DNA of 64,000 bases from Winogradskyella ursingii (GTDB lineage: Bacteria > Bacteroidota > Bacteroidia > Flavobacteriales > Flavobacteriaceae), in NCBI RefSeq assembly GCF_013403975.1, contig NZ_JABFDH010000004.1, positions 124,001 through 188,000 on the forward strand, written 5' to 3'. A program made the translations under genes and the position numbers. The notes under the pieces are model-generated. The model was given only the letters and a program-made list of their open reading frames with translations, ran no database searches and was not told where the DNA came from. Shown in pieces: positions 45,901 through 54,848 of the stretch. How positions within the stretch are numbered: position 1 is the stretch's first letter; the number at the start of each line of letters is the position of its first letter.

Positions 45901-48900
45901 GTTGGTTTTCAATTCAAGACAATAAGGATGAAAAAAATCTAATTTCAGATCATATGACCATTGATCTTAAGGATACCTGGGTCGGAAAAAAAATGTTGGG
46001 TTTTTACCAATCAAACAATAGAAAAACGTCAATTGTGATGCAAGGTGAAAATCGTGTTGAATGGATAAATTATTGTGCAGAAAAGTCTGAACTGTTCAAC
46101 GTCGCGAGTTTTTATGGTGATTCAATTCCTGAACGTATTTATCATTTATATAAATTCAAATACGGTTTTATGGGTGCCGCAGCACCAGAAGAGATTTCAG
46201 AAGAGAGTTGGGATCTTTTAAAACGAGCTACGTCGGTTTTTTCAATGGCATATACACGCTTTAGCGACCTTAAGAAAGCTGAAGCACAAGCGCGAGAAGC
46301 AAAAGTGGAAGCGGCTATGGAGCGTATACGAAGCCGCTCTATGGCGATGCAAAAAAGTGAGGAGTTAAACGACGTTATTCTAGAAATTCATAAAAAATTT
46401 AAAGAGCTTGATATTTCAATGGAATCTCGTGTAGCCATTGTTGTAGTCTCTGATCCAGACAATAAAGATTTCAATCAATATATTGCTGCTCATGATCTTT
46501 CTAATATCTATATTTCTACACCATATTTTAAACATCCTGTATTAGACGATTATTTCGAAGCCAAAGAAGCAGGTGTAGAATTCTTTTCAAAATCGTATTC
46601 AGAAAAAGAAAAAAATTCTTATTTCAAAACGTTTTTTGAAACCTCAAACCTTGACGATATTGAAGGTATCGAGGATCAAAAAAAATGGGTTTTTGCACAA
46701 AAATTCTATACGCATTCTCAAGCTTTTCAAAAAAACTCATGCATTGGGATTGCAGATTATTCAGGTATTCCATTAACCGAATTTGAAATTGATATCATCA
46801 TACGATTTTCAAAAGTTTTTGATCAAGCCTACACACGTTTCCTCGACCTTCAAAAAGCCGAAGCGCAAACACGCGAAGCGCAAATAAACTTAGCTGTTGA
46901 GCGTGTAAGAGCCAAAGCTTTGGCAATGCATAAATCTGAAGAGATTTTAGGAGTAGTAGCCAAACTCAAAGATGAAGTTTTGGCTTTGGACATTCCTGAT
47001 GTAATTGCTGCGACAATTTTCTTAAAAGAAGGAACCGACAACGTAAGAATGTGGGATTTATCATCACTTGAAGAAAACAATAATGGCTATGAAATACCTT
47101 TTGACATTACATTTAAACTTAAAAAACGTGATCCGAATCTTTATATAAAACGAATTTGGGAAAATCCGGACGATTATTTCATAGAAATTCAAAATAAAAA
47201 GGATTTTAAAAGGATTATTGGATGGCTTCGTGAACAAAATGAATCAAAATTTGCATTTGAAGTTGAAACATTTATTGATGAAACGGAACTTAAATGCCTA
47301 CACCATGCCGTAAAAAAGCTAAACAATGGTAGGTTAGTTATCGACTTATTAAATCCTCCTTCCGAAGAAATGGAAACCATACTCACCAAAATGGGAGCTG
47401 CATTTGATTTAGCTTACAAAAGGTTTGAAGATTTACAAAAAGCAGAAGCACAAACACGAGAAGCACAGATTGAAGTCGCTGTGGAGCGCGTTCGTGCCGA
47501 AGCCATGGCAATGCACTCTTCCGATGATTTTGGTAAAGTAAACAAAGAATTGTGGGAGCAAGTCCAAAAGTTGAATGTCACAGGATTTGCAGGAGCAGGG
47601 ATTTTTCTATTTGACAAAAACGATCATATCACATATTGGGATTTTTCCAGTCCAGGAAACATCGGGCAACATAAACATAAATTATACCAGTATGATTACA
47701 AGAAATATTCATTGGTGGGCAAAGAAATAAGGAACTCATATCAAAGTGGCGAACCCTATTGTCTGTTAGAGTATGACCTAAATAGATTAAAAAAAGCAGC
47801 AAAGGAATGGGAATCTATCGATGCTTCTATTGCAACTGGATTTAAAGAAGCGATTGCTTCTGGACAATTGACTTATCAATGGGGTGCTTGTGGACGGATT
47901 ACAAACGGATTTTTAATTTTTGATCACTTAGAACAACCTGATGAAGACAGTAAAAATATTCTTATAAAAATGTCCAATGCTTTTGATTTAGCTTATCAAA
48001 GGTTTCTCGACCTTCAAAAAGCAGAGGCACAAACACGTGAAGCGCAAATTCAATTAGCTTTGGAGCGTGTTCGTGCTAGAACCATGGCAATGCAGCATAG
48101 TGATGAACTGGTTGAAACCTCAGAGTTATTGTTTCAGCAAATAAAGGATTTAGGTATAGAATTATGGTCATGTGGTTATAGTTTATGGTATGACGATGAT
48201 TCTTATTTTATAGGTTATAATCCTATGCCAGACGGCAAAATGGGACCAACATTTAAAATTCCGCTCACAGAAGATATATTCTTTAAAACCATTCGAGAGG
48301 CAAAAAGAAAAGGGGATAAATTTTTAGTATTTGAGTCTAAGGGTAAATCGTTGGTACGAACTTACCAATACATGGATACACTTCCTGTAGTTGGAGAAGC
48401 AATGCGAGGGATTGTAGATGCTGGTTTTGACCTACCCAAATACCAAGTAACCCATTGTGGTTTTTTTACACATGGTCATTTAATGTTTATTACACATCAG
48501 CATTATCCTGAGGCACATGATATATTTAAACGATTTACCAAGGAATTCGAGCAAGCCTATACGCGTTTCCTCGACCTTCAAAAATCTGAAGCACAGGCAA
48601 GAGAAGCAAATATTGAAGCTGCTCTCGAAAGAGTTAGGAGTCGAAGTATTGCGATGCATAACAGTGAAGAGTTATTAGATGTAATAACAATAGTCTCTGA
48701 GCAATTAAGCCAATTAAATTTGAGATTTGCCCATGTAAGTTTTGCCTATAATAATATAGACCAAGATTATAAATTTTGGACTTATGCTAAGGCAATTCCA
48801 AAGCCCATGAAACTTTCCGTGCCCTATTTGAATATACCACTGTTGAAAAATCTAAGAGAAGCCCAGAGAAAGGAACTTTCATTCTTTACGGATTACCTAA

Positions 48901-51900
48901 CCCAAGAAGAACATCAAGAGTGGCACTTGCATCTACTGAACCACTGTGCGGCAGATTTGTTTACGAAAGAAATCAACGAGTATACCATGAGTAAACAAGT
49001 GGTGAGGTCCATTGCCATCAACCCAAATATTATGTTGATCCTTGCCAACTATACGTCCATTCCTTATACAGAAGAGGAAAACGATATTATTAGGCGATTT
49101 GGTCACGTTTTCGAACAGACGTACACACGCTTTCTAGATTTGCAAAAAGCAGAAGCTCAAGCCAGAGAAGCACAAATAGAAAATGCATTAGAAAAAGTAA
49201 GAAGTCGCTCTCTCGCTATGCATCAAAGTACGGAAATGCAGCAAGTCGCAAATGAAGTGCATGCACAATTTCATAATTTAGGACTAGACATAGATGCTTT
49301 AGCCATGAGCGGTGTCATTGAAAACGAAAAAGATTATGACGTTTGGATAGGTGGTGAAAATTATAAGAAGCCTCTTCGTATTCCTTATAATACTGATACC
49401 AAAGTTCAACGGGACTATAATAAAGCCATCAAAGAACGGTCAGAACTCTTTACGAAAACGTATAAGGACAAAACAAAAGATGCATATTTTAAGCATCTTA
49501 TGGCAAGCAATAAATTTGATCCAAAACTTGAAAAAATGATGTTGCAATGTTCTGCATTTACAACCACATTAACCTTCATGAAAAATTCTGGAATACAAAT
49601 TGTCAGATATAATAACACTGCCTTTACTGATGAAGACAACAATATTGTAAAACGTTTTGGCCGAGTGTTTGAGCAAGCTTATATCCGCTTTTTGGATCTT
49701 CAAAAATCAGAAGTACAAACAAAAGAGGCTAAAATTGAAGCTGCCCTGGAAAGGGTTAGATCGCAATCTATGGGCATGCAAACCAGTAAGGATTTAAGCA
49801 AGGTTACTACAGAAATGTTCAACCAATTACGTCAATTGGGAGGTGACTTATTTGCAACGGGAATTGTGTTTTGTGATAAGCACGAAGGGCATGTAGAACA
49901 ATGGCACAGTCTTCCGGACGCAGGAATGATGAGTCCATTTATTGTTCCGATAGATCTGGATTACATTCACCAATATAGATATGACGAATGGAAAAAGGGA
50001 ACAGATTTATTTTCTGTTGAGATTCCTTCAGATTTCATTGAGCAACATTTCCAGGATATTTTCAATCTGCCTTCTGCCCAGAAGGTTCTTAAGGATTTTG
50101 AAGACCAAAACACACCTATGCCAGAAGCACCACCTTGGGAAATTGATTATGGTGCCTCTTTTAAAAATGGATATATATTGGTGTCGTCACTTCAACCTTT
50201 TGAAGATGCAGAAATACTGCCTCGCTTTGCAAAAGTTTTCGAACAAACCTACACACGTTACCTCGACCTTAAAAAAGCTGAGAAACAAGCAAGGGAAGCT
50301 CAAATTGAAGCAGCCTTAGAACGTGTACGTGCCAAAGCCATGTCCATGCAAAATTCAGATGAGTTGGATGAAGTACTTTCAGTACTTTGCGAACAGTTCG
50401 ACATCTTAGGCATCGTGCCAATGAGCACGCACATGACGGTTTTCGACTTTGAGAATAACACATTTACATTTCGAGAAACAGGAAAATTTGGGAACCGAAG
50501 TTTTGGCGAACAAACCGTTGCACTAGATGCCATGGACAATTGGAAAGAAACCGTTGACAAATGGAAAGCAGACGAGGCTACTGCAATAAACAAGCTACAT
50601 TTTCCAAAAGAACAATTACCAAAAGTTTGGGAGGTCTTCCACGAATCCTTTGCATCCATGCCAGAAGCGTCTCGTATAACACCAGACGATTATCCTGATG
50701 GTATTTATCACACAGCAGGTAAGCATCCTTTTGGGTACATTGGCATGAACCAAATCCGTCCAGCAACAAAAGAGGAAGAACAAATTGTTATAAAATTTGC
50801 TAATGAATTTGGCAGAGCTTACCAAAGATTTCTGGATTTGCAAAAAGCAGAACATCAAGCAAGAGAAGCTCAGATAGAGGCTGCTTTAGAAAGAGTGCGT
50901 TCAAAAGCAATGGCCATGCGAAGCAGTGAGGACATTGGACAAGCTACCAAAATCTTATTTGAGGAAATAGAAAAGCTTGGAATAGAAACTATGCGCTGTG
51001 GTATCGTGATTATACATAAAGACAAAACAATGGATGCCTGGACCACTTCAACAACAGAGGGTAATGACGCAGTACAAATTACAGGCCAATTTGATATGAC
51101 CATCCATCCGTTATTAGAAACAGTTTTCAGAGGTTGGGATAAAGGGTTGCCAAGTGCAGACTATAAACTTCAAGGTAAAGACGGTGAAAATTATTATAAG
51201 GCAATTCAGAAACATGTGAGTTATGAACTGCCAAAGTCTAACATCACTAAAGACACACATTATCTTTTAGCCGCAATGTTTAACGAAGGCTCATTGTTTG
51301 CTTTTACGAAAAATCAAATTTCTAGTGAATCACAAAGAATATTGCAGCGTTTTGCTAAAGTATTTGGTCTTACCTATCAACGCTACCGAGAATTAATAGA
51401 ATCAGAGAAACGAGAAAGAGAGGCTAATAAACAAGCCTCATTGGATAGAGTTCGTGGAGAAATTGCAAGCATGCGATCTACCAAAGATCTTGAGCGTATA
51501 ACTCCAATTATATGGCAGGAGCTTATGAATCTTGGTGTTCCTTTTTTTAGATGTGGCATTTTTATAATGATAGAAGAAAAGAAGCATATTCAGGTGTTTC
51601 TGTCCGATCCCAATGGAAAATCTCTAGGACTGATGACCTTAGATTATACTACCAATGACCTAACTAAGAATTCAGTTAAAGCTTGGAAAAAGAGTGAAAT
51701 ATTTAAAGCGCATTGGGATAAAGATGAGTTTATTAATTGGACAAAAACCTTAATAGATCTAGGCAAGATAAAAACACCTATAGGTTATCAAGGTGGAGAT
51801 GATGCGCCAGACGCACTAGATCTACACTTTGTGCCATTTTCACAGGGAATGCTTTATGTAGGCAATTTAGAACCATTGACGGACAGTGAGTTGGCATTAG

Positions 51901-52802
51901 TAAGGAATTTGGCAGAATCATTCTCTATCGCTTATGCGCGCTACGAAGATTTTGTGAAGCTAGAAAAAGCCAAGGAAAACGTAGAAAATGCCCTCACTGA
52001 TCTCAAGGCAGCTCAAAAGCAACTGGTACAATCCGAAAAAATGGCCAGTCTTGGTGAGTTAACTGCTGGTATTGCACATGAAATTCAAAATCCGTTAAAC
52101 TTCGTTAATAATTTCTCTGAAGTGAGCAAAGAGCTTTTAGAAGAAATGATTGAGGAAATTGAGGCTGGAGACATGGAAGAAGTGAGAGCGATTATGGCAG
52201 ATTTGGTTCAAAATCTTGACAAAATTAATCATCACGGTAATCGTGCAGACGGCATTGTTAAGGGAATGTTGCAACATAGTCGTGCCAGTGGAGATCAAAA
52301 AGAACCAACTGATATTAATGCCTTAACAGACGAATATTTTAGACTTGCATATCATGGTTTGAGAGCAAAGGACAAATCATTCAACGCAAATTTAGAAACC
52401 GATTATGACCAATCTATTAAAGCCGTAAATATAATTCCACAAGATATTGGACGTGTTATACTCAATTTGTTTACCAATGCTTTTTATGCAGTTGATGAAA
52501 AACGAATAAAATCCAATAGTAACGGTTATAAACCAACTGTTTCTGTGAGTACAAAAACTATAAAAGACAATGTTGTGATTTCTGTAAAAGATAATGGAGA
52601 TGGTATTCCTAAAGCTATTATAGATAAAATTTTTCAGCCCTTTTTTACTACAAAACCAACTGGTAAAGGAACTGGTTTGGGCTTATCGATGAGTTATGAC
52701 ATTATAAAAGCTCATCATGGAACATTAGACGTTAAAACTGAAAAATCAAAATATACAGAATTTAAAATAGCATTACCAATCACAAAAAAGCCAACATCAT
52801 GA
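42936..52802 (+). CDS. Giant modular cytosolic sensor kinase (NTF2-like + 15 GAF-like modules + histidine kinase)
   Basis: 3288 residues from the ATG at 42936, one base after the previous stop. Residues about 1-130 form an NTF2/SnoaL-like domain (ITQFLQSYWDTYFEGNLSKW). A coiled coil follows, then 15 modules of about 185-195 residues. Each module opens with a linker helix of the type RFLDLQKAEAQAREAQIEAA, then LERVRSRSMAMQ and a GAF-like sensor domain; I assign GAF by pattern, not by search. Linkers begin near 43450, 43980, 44553, 45124, 45683, 46257, 46836, 47421, 48000, 48564, 49128, 49687, 50256, 50824 and 51381. The C-terminus is a HisKA (His3048) and HATPase domain. No membrane helix is visible. 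The stop overlaps the response regulator start (ATGA). Confidence 0.93.
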   Translation: MKLTKKIEAEITQFLQSYWDTYFEGNLSKWQSFLNEDYKNIGTNQEEIWNSKKEILDYTNEVLDQMVGQAELRNKKVQIILYEPYIMTHELGDLFVKAGDEWTFYAPIRLSSLIQRKDGEWVVLHQHGSFPDSKTQKGEAFGLDALKAENAKLQKAVKKRTFELEKKNRKLEIETALERIRAQAVAMKESSDLLDIVVTMRNEFIKLGHEAHYFWHMMWLPDTYEKAMTSGDGSKIGFVMKLPRHMHGDIPQLAKWEKSKKPTVVYAMDAEEAIAYVDKMVALGDFKNIDPQAPTHDDIKQIGGLTFIMARTTHGEIGYSLPGVVKKPPKEDIDILVKFAGAFDLAHQRFLDLQKAERQSRETQIELALEKVRSRSLAMHNTSELQDVIHVVHDELLKLDISIFGGSFITINNEIDSELRCWGSGGTANTSEEIIIPYVNKPFYTNLLKGIKKGPGFFTESYSNKEKKEFFKHLLKHKPWSELSAKEKKDILSTEGGYTRSCNVLQHTSIFIINHYGRPFTQDENEILKRFGKVFEQTYTRFLDLQKAEAQAREAQIEAALERIRSRSMAMQKSDELLEAGELLYNELKKLGIDNLTTGYVLFNADAKIGYSYGVNPVDGSIRDFPVEMPHNETSIMKSIVKSWKNEESSLIIELNEEETIKHQTFIAERSKNFPISAEKLLAISPERLKIHTFNFKQGYLLLIGSKLLTETEQKLVIRFAKVFEQTYTRFLDLQKAEAQTREAQIEMALEKVRSRTMAMQHSEELPEAANLLFTEVQKLGIPAWSCGYNILADDKKSSICIMSSEGELQTPFVLPLTKHKSLKPWYKAIKNNEDFFVYNQDGKDLVEHYDYMKSLPDLKATFKQLEDAGLELPTQQYNHLVKFNEGFLLFITYEEVPEAHGIFKRFGKVFNQTYTRFLDLQKAEAQAREAQIEAALERVRSRSTGMQHSDELVEVAILLREEMGNLGVEELETSSIYIVDEESNKTECWFSIQDNKDEKNLISDHMTIDLKDTWVGKKMLGFYQSNNRKTSIVMQGENRVEWINYCAEKSELFNVASFYGDSIPERIYHLYKFKYGFMGAAAPEEISEESWDLLKRATSVFSMAYTRFSDLKKAEAQAREAKVEAAMERIRSRSMAMQKSEELNDVILEIHKKFKELDISMESRVAIVVVSDPDNKDFNQYIAAHDLSNIYISTPYFKHPVLDDYFEAKEAGVEFFSKSYSEKEKNSYFKTFFETSNLDDIEGIEDQKKWVFAQKFYTHSQAFQKNSCIGIADYSGIPLTEFEIDIIIRFSKVFDQAYTRFLDLQKAEAQTREAQINLAVERVRAKALAMHKSEEILGVVAKLKDEVLALDIPDVIAATIFLKEGTDNVRMWDLSSLEENNNGYEIPFDITFKLKKRDPNLYIKRIWENPDDYFIEIQNKKDFKRIIGWLREQNESKFAFEVETFIDETELKCLHHAVKKLNNGRLVIDLLNPPSEEMETILTKMGAAFDLAYKRFEDLQKAEAQTREAQIEVAVERVRAEAMAMHSSDDFGKVNKELWEQVQKLNVTGFAGAGIFLFDKNDHITYWDFSSPGNIGQHKHKLYQYDYKKYSLVGKEIRNSYQSGEPYCLLEYDLNRLKKAAKEWESIDASIATGFKEAIASGQLTYQWGACGRITNGFLIFDHLEQPDEDSKNILIKMSNAFDLAYQRFLDLQKAEAQTREAQIQLALERVRARTMAMQHSDELVETSELLFQQIKDLGIELWSCGYSLWYDDDSYFIGYNPMPDGKMGPTFKIPLTEDIFFKTIREAKRKGDKFLVFESKGKSLVRTYQYMDTLPVVGEAMRGIVDAGFDLPKYQVTHCGFFTHGHLMFITHQHYPEAHDIFKRFTKEFEQAYTRFLDLQKSEAQAREANIEAALERVRSRSIAMHNSEELLDVITIVSEQLSQLNLRFAHVSFAYNNIDQDYKFWTYAKAIPKPMKLSVPYLNIPLLKNLREAQRKELSFFTDYLTQEEHQEWHLHLLNHCAADLFTKEINEYTMSKQVVRSIAINPNIMLILANYTSIPYTEEENDIIRRFGHVFEQTYTRFLDLQKAEAQAREAQIENALEKVRSRSLAMHQSTEMQQVANEVHAQFHNLGLDIDALAMSGVIENEKDYDVWIGGENYKKPLRIPYNTDTKVQRDYNKAIKERSELFTKTYKDKTKDAYFKHLMASNKFDPKLEKMMLQCSAFTTTLTFMKNSGIQIVRYNNTAFTDEDNNIVKRFGRVFEQAYIRFLDLQKSEVQTKEAKIEAALERVRSQSMGMQTSKDLSKVTTEMFNQLRQLGGDLFATGIVFCDKHEGHVEQWHSLPDAGMMSPFIVPIDLDYIHQYRYDEWKKGTDLFSVEIPSDFIEQHFQDIFNLPSAQKVLKDFEDQNTPMPEAPPWEIDYGASFKNGYILVSSLQPFEDAEILPRFAKVFEQTYTRYLDLKKAEKQAREAQIEAALERVRAKAMSMQNSDELDEVLSVLCEQFDILGIVPMSTHMTVFDFENNTFTFRETGKFGNRSFGEQTVALDAMDNWKETVDKWKADEATAINKLHFPKEQLPKVWEVFHESFASMPEASRITPDDYPDGIYHTAGKHPFGYIGMNQIRPATKEEEQIVIKFANEFGRAYQRFLDLQKAEHQAREAQIEAALERVRSKAMAMRSSEDIGQATKILFEEIEKLGIETMRCGIVIIHKDKTMDAWTTSTTEGNDAVQITGQFDMTIHPLLETVFRGWDKGLPSADYKLQGKDGENYYKAIQKHVSYELPKSNITKDTHYLLAAMFNEGSLFAFTKNQISSESQRILQRFAKVFGLTYQRYRELIESEKREREANKQASLDRVRGEIASMRSTKDLERITPIIWQELMNLGVPFFRCGIFIMIEEKKHIQVFLSDPNGKSLGLMTLDYTTNDLTKNSVKAWKKSEIFKAHWDKDEFINWTKTLIDLGKIKTPIGYQGGDDAPDALDLHFVPFSQGMLYVGNLEPLTDSELALVRNLAESFSIAYARYEDFVKLEKAKENVENALTDLKAAQKQLVQSEKMASLGELTAGIAHEIQNPLNFVNNFSEVSKELLEEMIEEIEAGDMEEVRAIMADLVQNLDKINHHGNRADGIVKGMLQHSRASGDQKEPTDINALTDEYFRLAYHGLRAKDKSFNANLETDYDQSIKAVNIIPQDIGRVILNLFTNAFYAVDEKRIKSNSNGYKPTVSVSTKTIKDNVVISVKDNGDGIPKAIIDKIFQPFFTTKPTGKGTGLGLSMSYDIIKAHHGTLDVKTEKSKYTEFKIALPITKKPTS
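43450..51941 (+). repeat. Fifteen-fold coding repeat inside the giant kinase
   Basis: Period about 555-585 bases. The linker part is strongly conserved, partly at DNA level (CTCGACCTTCAAAAA recurs at several linkers, e.g. near 43985, 44561, 46842, 48006, 48569). The sensor parts fall into subtypes: modules 2, 6, 10 and 11 share an FF/LF...K-E/D...F/W-H/K signature; modules 4 and 9 share SCGY and an AGxxLP segment; modules 7 and 8 share FDLAYKRF/FDLAYQRF ends. Confidence 0.85.
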
Positions 52803-53173
52803 AAATATTAGTAGTAGATGACGAGCAAGACGTAAAAACACTTTTTCTGCAACGCTTCAGAAAAGAAATAAGAAAAGGGGAATTAGAATTTATGTTTGCC
52901 TTTTCGGGAGAGGAAGCTTTAGAAGTATTAAAATCCATTGATCAAGAAGCTGTATTGATTCTGTCTGATATTAACATGCCTGGAATGAGCGGACTTCAGC
53001 TTTTAGAAATCATAAAGAAAGATTTTGTTGCACCACCTCCAGTGGTAATGATGGTAACAGCTTACGGTGATGAAGAAAATTATAATACCGCAAAGGAACT
53101 TGGTGCAGATGATTTTTTAACCAAACCAGTGGACTTTAAATTATTAAAGAACAAACTAACACAGAATATATAA
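52799..53173 (+). CDS. Single-domain response regulator
   Basis: 124 residues, one receiver domain: acidic pair in [10 protein letters not shown], phospho-acceptor Asp57 in [11 protein letters not shown], threonine in MVTAYG, lysine in FLTKPVD. No output domain, so it may shuttle phosphate in a relay. Its start overlaps the giant kinase stop by 4 bases and its TAA shares one base with the next ATG. Confidence 0.94.
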   Translation: MKILVVDDEQDVKTLFLQRFRKEIRKGELEFMFAFSGEEALEVLKSIDQEAVLILSDINMPGMSGLQLLEIIKKDFVAPPPVVMMVTAYGDEENYNTAKELGADDFLTKPVDFKLLKNKLTQNI

Positions 53174-54213
53174 TGGCAAAGATATTAGTAGTAGATGACG
53201 AAGCCGATTTAGAAGTTTTAATCAAGCAGAAATTCCGAAAAAAAATTCGAGAAAAGGAATACGAATTTCTTTTTGCAGAGAACGGTCGTCATGCTTTAGA
53301 AAAATTAGAGGAAGATCCTGAAGTTGATATTGTATTGAGCGACATCAACATGCCAGAAATGGATGGACTTACCCTGTTGAGCAAACTAAGTGAGTTGAGT
53401 CCGCTCATAAAATCAGTCATTGTTTCGGCATATGGTGATATGGAAAATATAAGAACAGCTATGAATAGAGGTGCTTTTGACTTTATTACCAAACCCATCA
53501 ATTTTGAAGATTTGACGGTTACTATGGAGAAAACATTGAAACATGCCCAACATATTAAAGAGACATTACAGGCTATAAAAGAGAATAATATCTTAAAAAT
53601 GTATGTAGACGAAAACGTGCTCAACTTTATGGGTAATCGAGAATACGAGTCTACCATCATGGCAAATGAAACCATTGAGGCTACTGTTGTATTTATTGAT
53701 ATCTGTGGCTTTACTAAAATCAGTGAAACTGCAGAGGCAGATACCGTCGTCAAATTAGTTAACGCCTATTTTGATGAAATGGTAAAAGAAATAATGCAAC
53801 ACAAAGGGTATATCGATAAGTTTATTGGAGATGCAATCATGGCTGTTTTTAGAGGTGAGTATCATTTGGATAGAGCCATTGATGCTTCGCTTGGCGTTTG
53901 CGAAAAGATTAATAATCTTCCGGCATTTGAAGATAATTTAGATTATAAACCGAAGGTTTCCATCGGTATTAAGAGTGGTGAAATGGTGTCGGGAAATATT
54001 GGATCTGTAACGCTCAAGCGTTTAGATTATACTGTGATTGGTGATACCGTTAATACCGCGGCAAGACTACAGGATGCGGCAAAGGAAAATCAAATTATAA
54101 TTTCGGAAGATTGCTATAAAAAGGTCAAAGAATCTTTTAAGTGCGAGAAGGTGGGAAGTGTCAATGTAAAAAACAAGGCCAATCCACTTACTATTTATCA
54201 AGTCGTCGAATAA
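53173..54213 (+). CDS. Response regulator-class III nucleotidyl cyclase fusion
   Basis: 346 residues. Receiver domain (1-~115, phospho-acceptor Asp57), a coiled-coil linker (about 115-155), then a class III cyclase domain (about 170-340). Metal-binding aspartates are Asp176 ([11 protein letters not shown]) and Asp220 ([11 protein letters not shown]). Base-selecting positions are Lys216 and Thr287 (LDYTVIG), as in bacterial adenylate cyclases of the CyaB1 type, and Asn294 and Arg298 (VNTAAR) complete the transition-state set. All catalytic residues are present, so it is probably an active adenylate cyclase, switched by phosphorylation. Confidence 0.93.
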   Translation: MAKILVVDDEADLEVLIKQKFRKKIREKEYEFLFAENGRHALEKLEEDPEVDIVLSDINMPEMDGLTLLSKLSELSPLIKSVIVSAYGDMENIRTAMNRGAFDFITKPINFEDLTVTMEKTLKHAQHIKETLQAIKENNILKMYVDENVLNFMGNREYESTIMANETIEATVVFIDICGFTKISETAEADTVVKLVNAYFDEMVKEIMQHKGYIDKFIGDAIMAVFRGEYHLDRAIDASLGVCEKINNLPAFEDNLDYKPKVSIGIKSGEMVSGNIGSVTLKRLDYTVIGDTVNTAARLQDAAKENQIIISEDCYKKVKESFKCEKVGSVNVKNKANPLTIYQVVE

Positions 54214-54233
54214 GCTACTAAATCATACAACTC

Positions 54234-54779
54234 ATGGAAAAAAATAGGAATTTAAAAAACAAACATACCGATGATTTAGTCGATCATTATTGGGGAAGTA
54301 TTAATTATGTGTCTAGTCTAATTAAGGCTTCTGAGCTTAAAGCGGGATTGATACTATCGTTTTATGGTATATTATTAAATTTTATCTATCAAGGCATTAA
54401 TATGCTGTTGGTGTCAACATCTAACGAAACGTTTTTATATATACTATTAGGCTTATGGTTTTTTTGTATCGTAACATCCATATATTTCAGTATACGCTGC
54501 TTTATGCCAAGGATAGAAGGCAAATATGATAAAAACATTTTCTTTTTTAAGGATGTCATTTCTAAGTTTGGGACGATTCATGACTTCACTAAAACGTTTT
54601 ACGAAATCAGTGTAGATGAAGATCAGGTTTTCGACTATTTAGGACAACAGGTTTATATCATATCAAAAATAGCCGCTGCAAAATTCAAATATGTTCAACG
54701 ATCACTTCAGTTCTTAGCACTAGGTCTTATTGTATTGTTGCTTATTGTTATCTATTACTTTGTGGCCATTGTAATTTAA
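54234..54779 (+). CDS. DUF5706/PycTM-family membrane protein (Pycsar-type effector family)
   Basis: 181 residues. The N-terminal helix DDLVDHYWGSINYVSSLIKA precedes membrane helices at about 38-58 and 67-90, then a cytosolic loop (RCFMPRIEGKYDKNIFFFKD), a helix QVFDYLGQQVYIISKIAAAK and a last membrane helix (about 158-180). This is the pattern of DUF5706, the family of PycTM effectors, which respond to cyclic nucleotides and damage the membrane in Pycsar anti-phage systems. It lies 20 bases after a cyclase gene, as expected for a cyclase-effector pair. The family call is by eye. Confidence 0.78.
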   Translation: MEKNRNLKNKHTDDLVDHYWGSINYVSSLIKASELKAGLILSFYGILLNFIYQGINMLLVSTSNETFLYILLGLWFFCIVTSIYFSIRCFMPRIEGKYDKNIFFFKDVISKFGTIHDFTKTFYEISVDEDQVFDYLGQQVYIISKIAAAKFKYVQRSLQFLALGLIVLLLIVIYYFVAIVI

Positions 54780-54784
54780 TTTCC

Positions 54785-54812
54785 ATGATAAATTTCTTTA
54801 TACATACCGCTT
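54785..54812 (+). pseudogene. Possible fossil DUF6090 head 1
   Basis: ATGATAAATTTCTTTATACA matches the usual array start (ATGATAAAATTCTTCAGACA) with about four changes, and stops after nine codons (MINFFIHTA). It lies between the PycTM-like and AtoE genes. Short, so chance is not excluded. Confidence 0.4.
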
Positions 54813-54848
54813 AAAACATAAAAATGTAATAATAAAAACCAACACATT

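Noticed and set aside
42936..52802. Giant ORF as an assembly artefact of a repeated gene
   Set aside because: The modules are diverged from each other along the whole sensor part, the frame is open throughout, and distinct N- and C-terminal domains are present. Module number could still be misassembled, but the gene is real.
53173..54213. Cyclase as a pyrimidine (cCMP/cUMP) cyclase
   Set aside because: Lys216 and Thr287 match the adenine-selecting pattern of bacterial adenylate cyclases; pyrimidine specificity is not excluded but is not the best reading.
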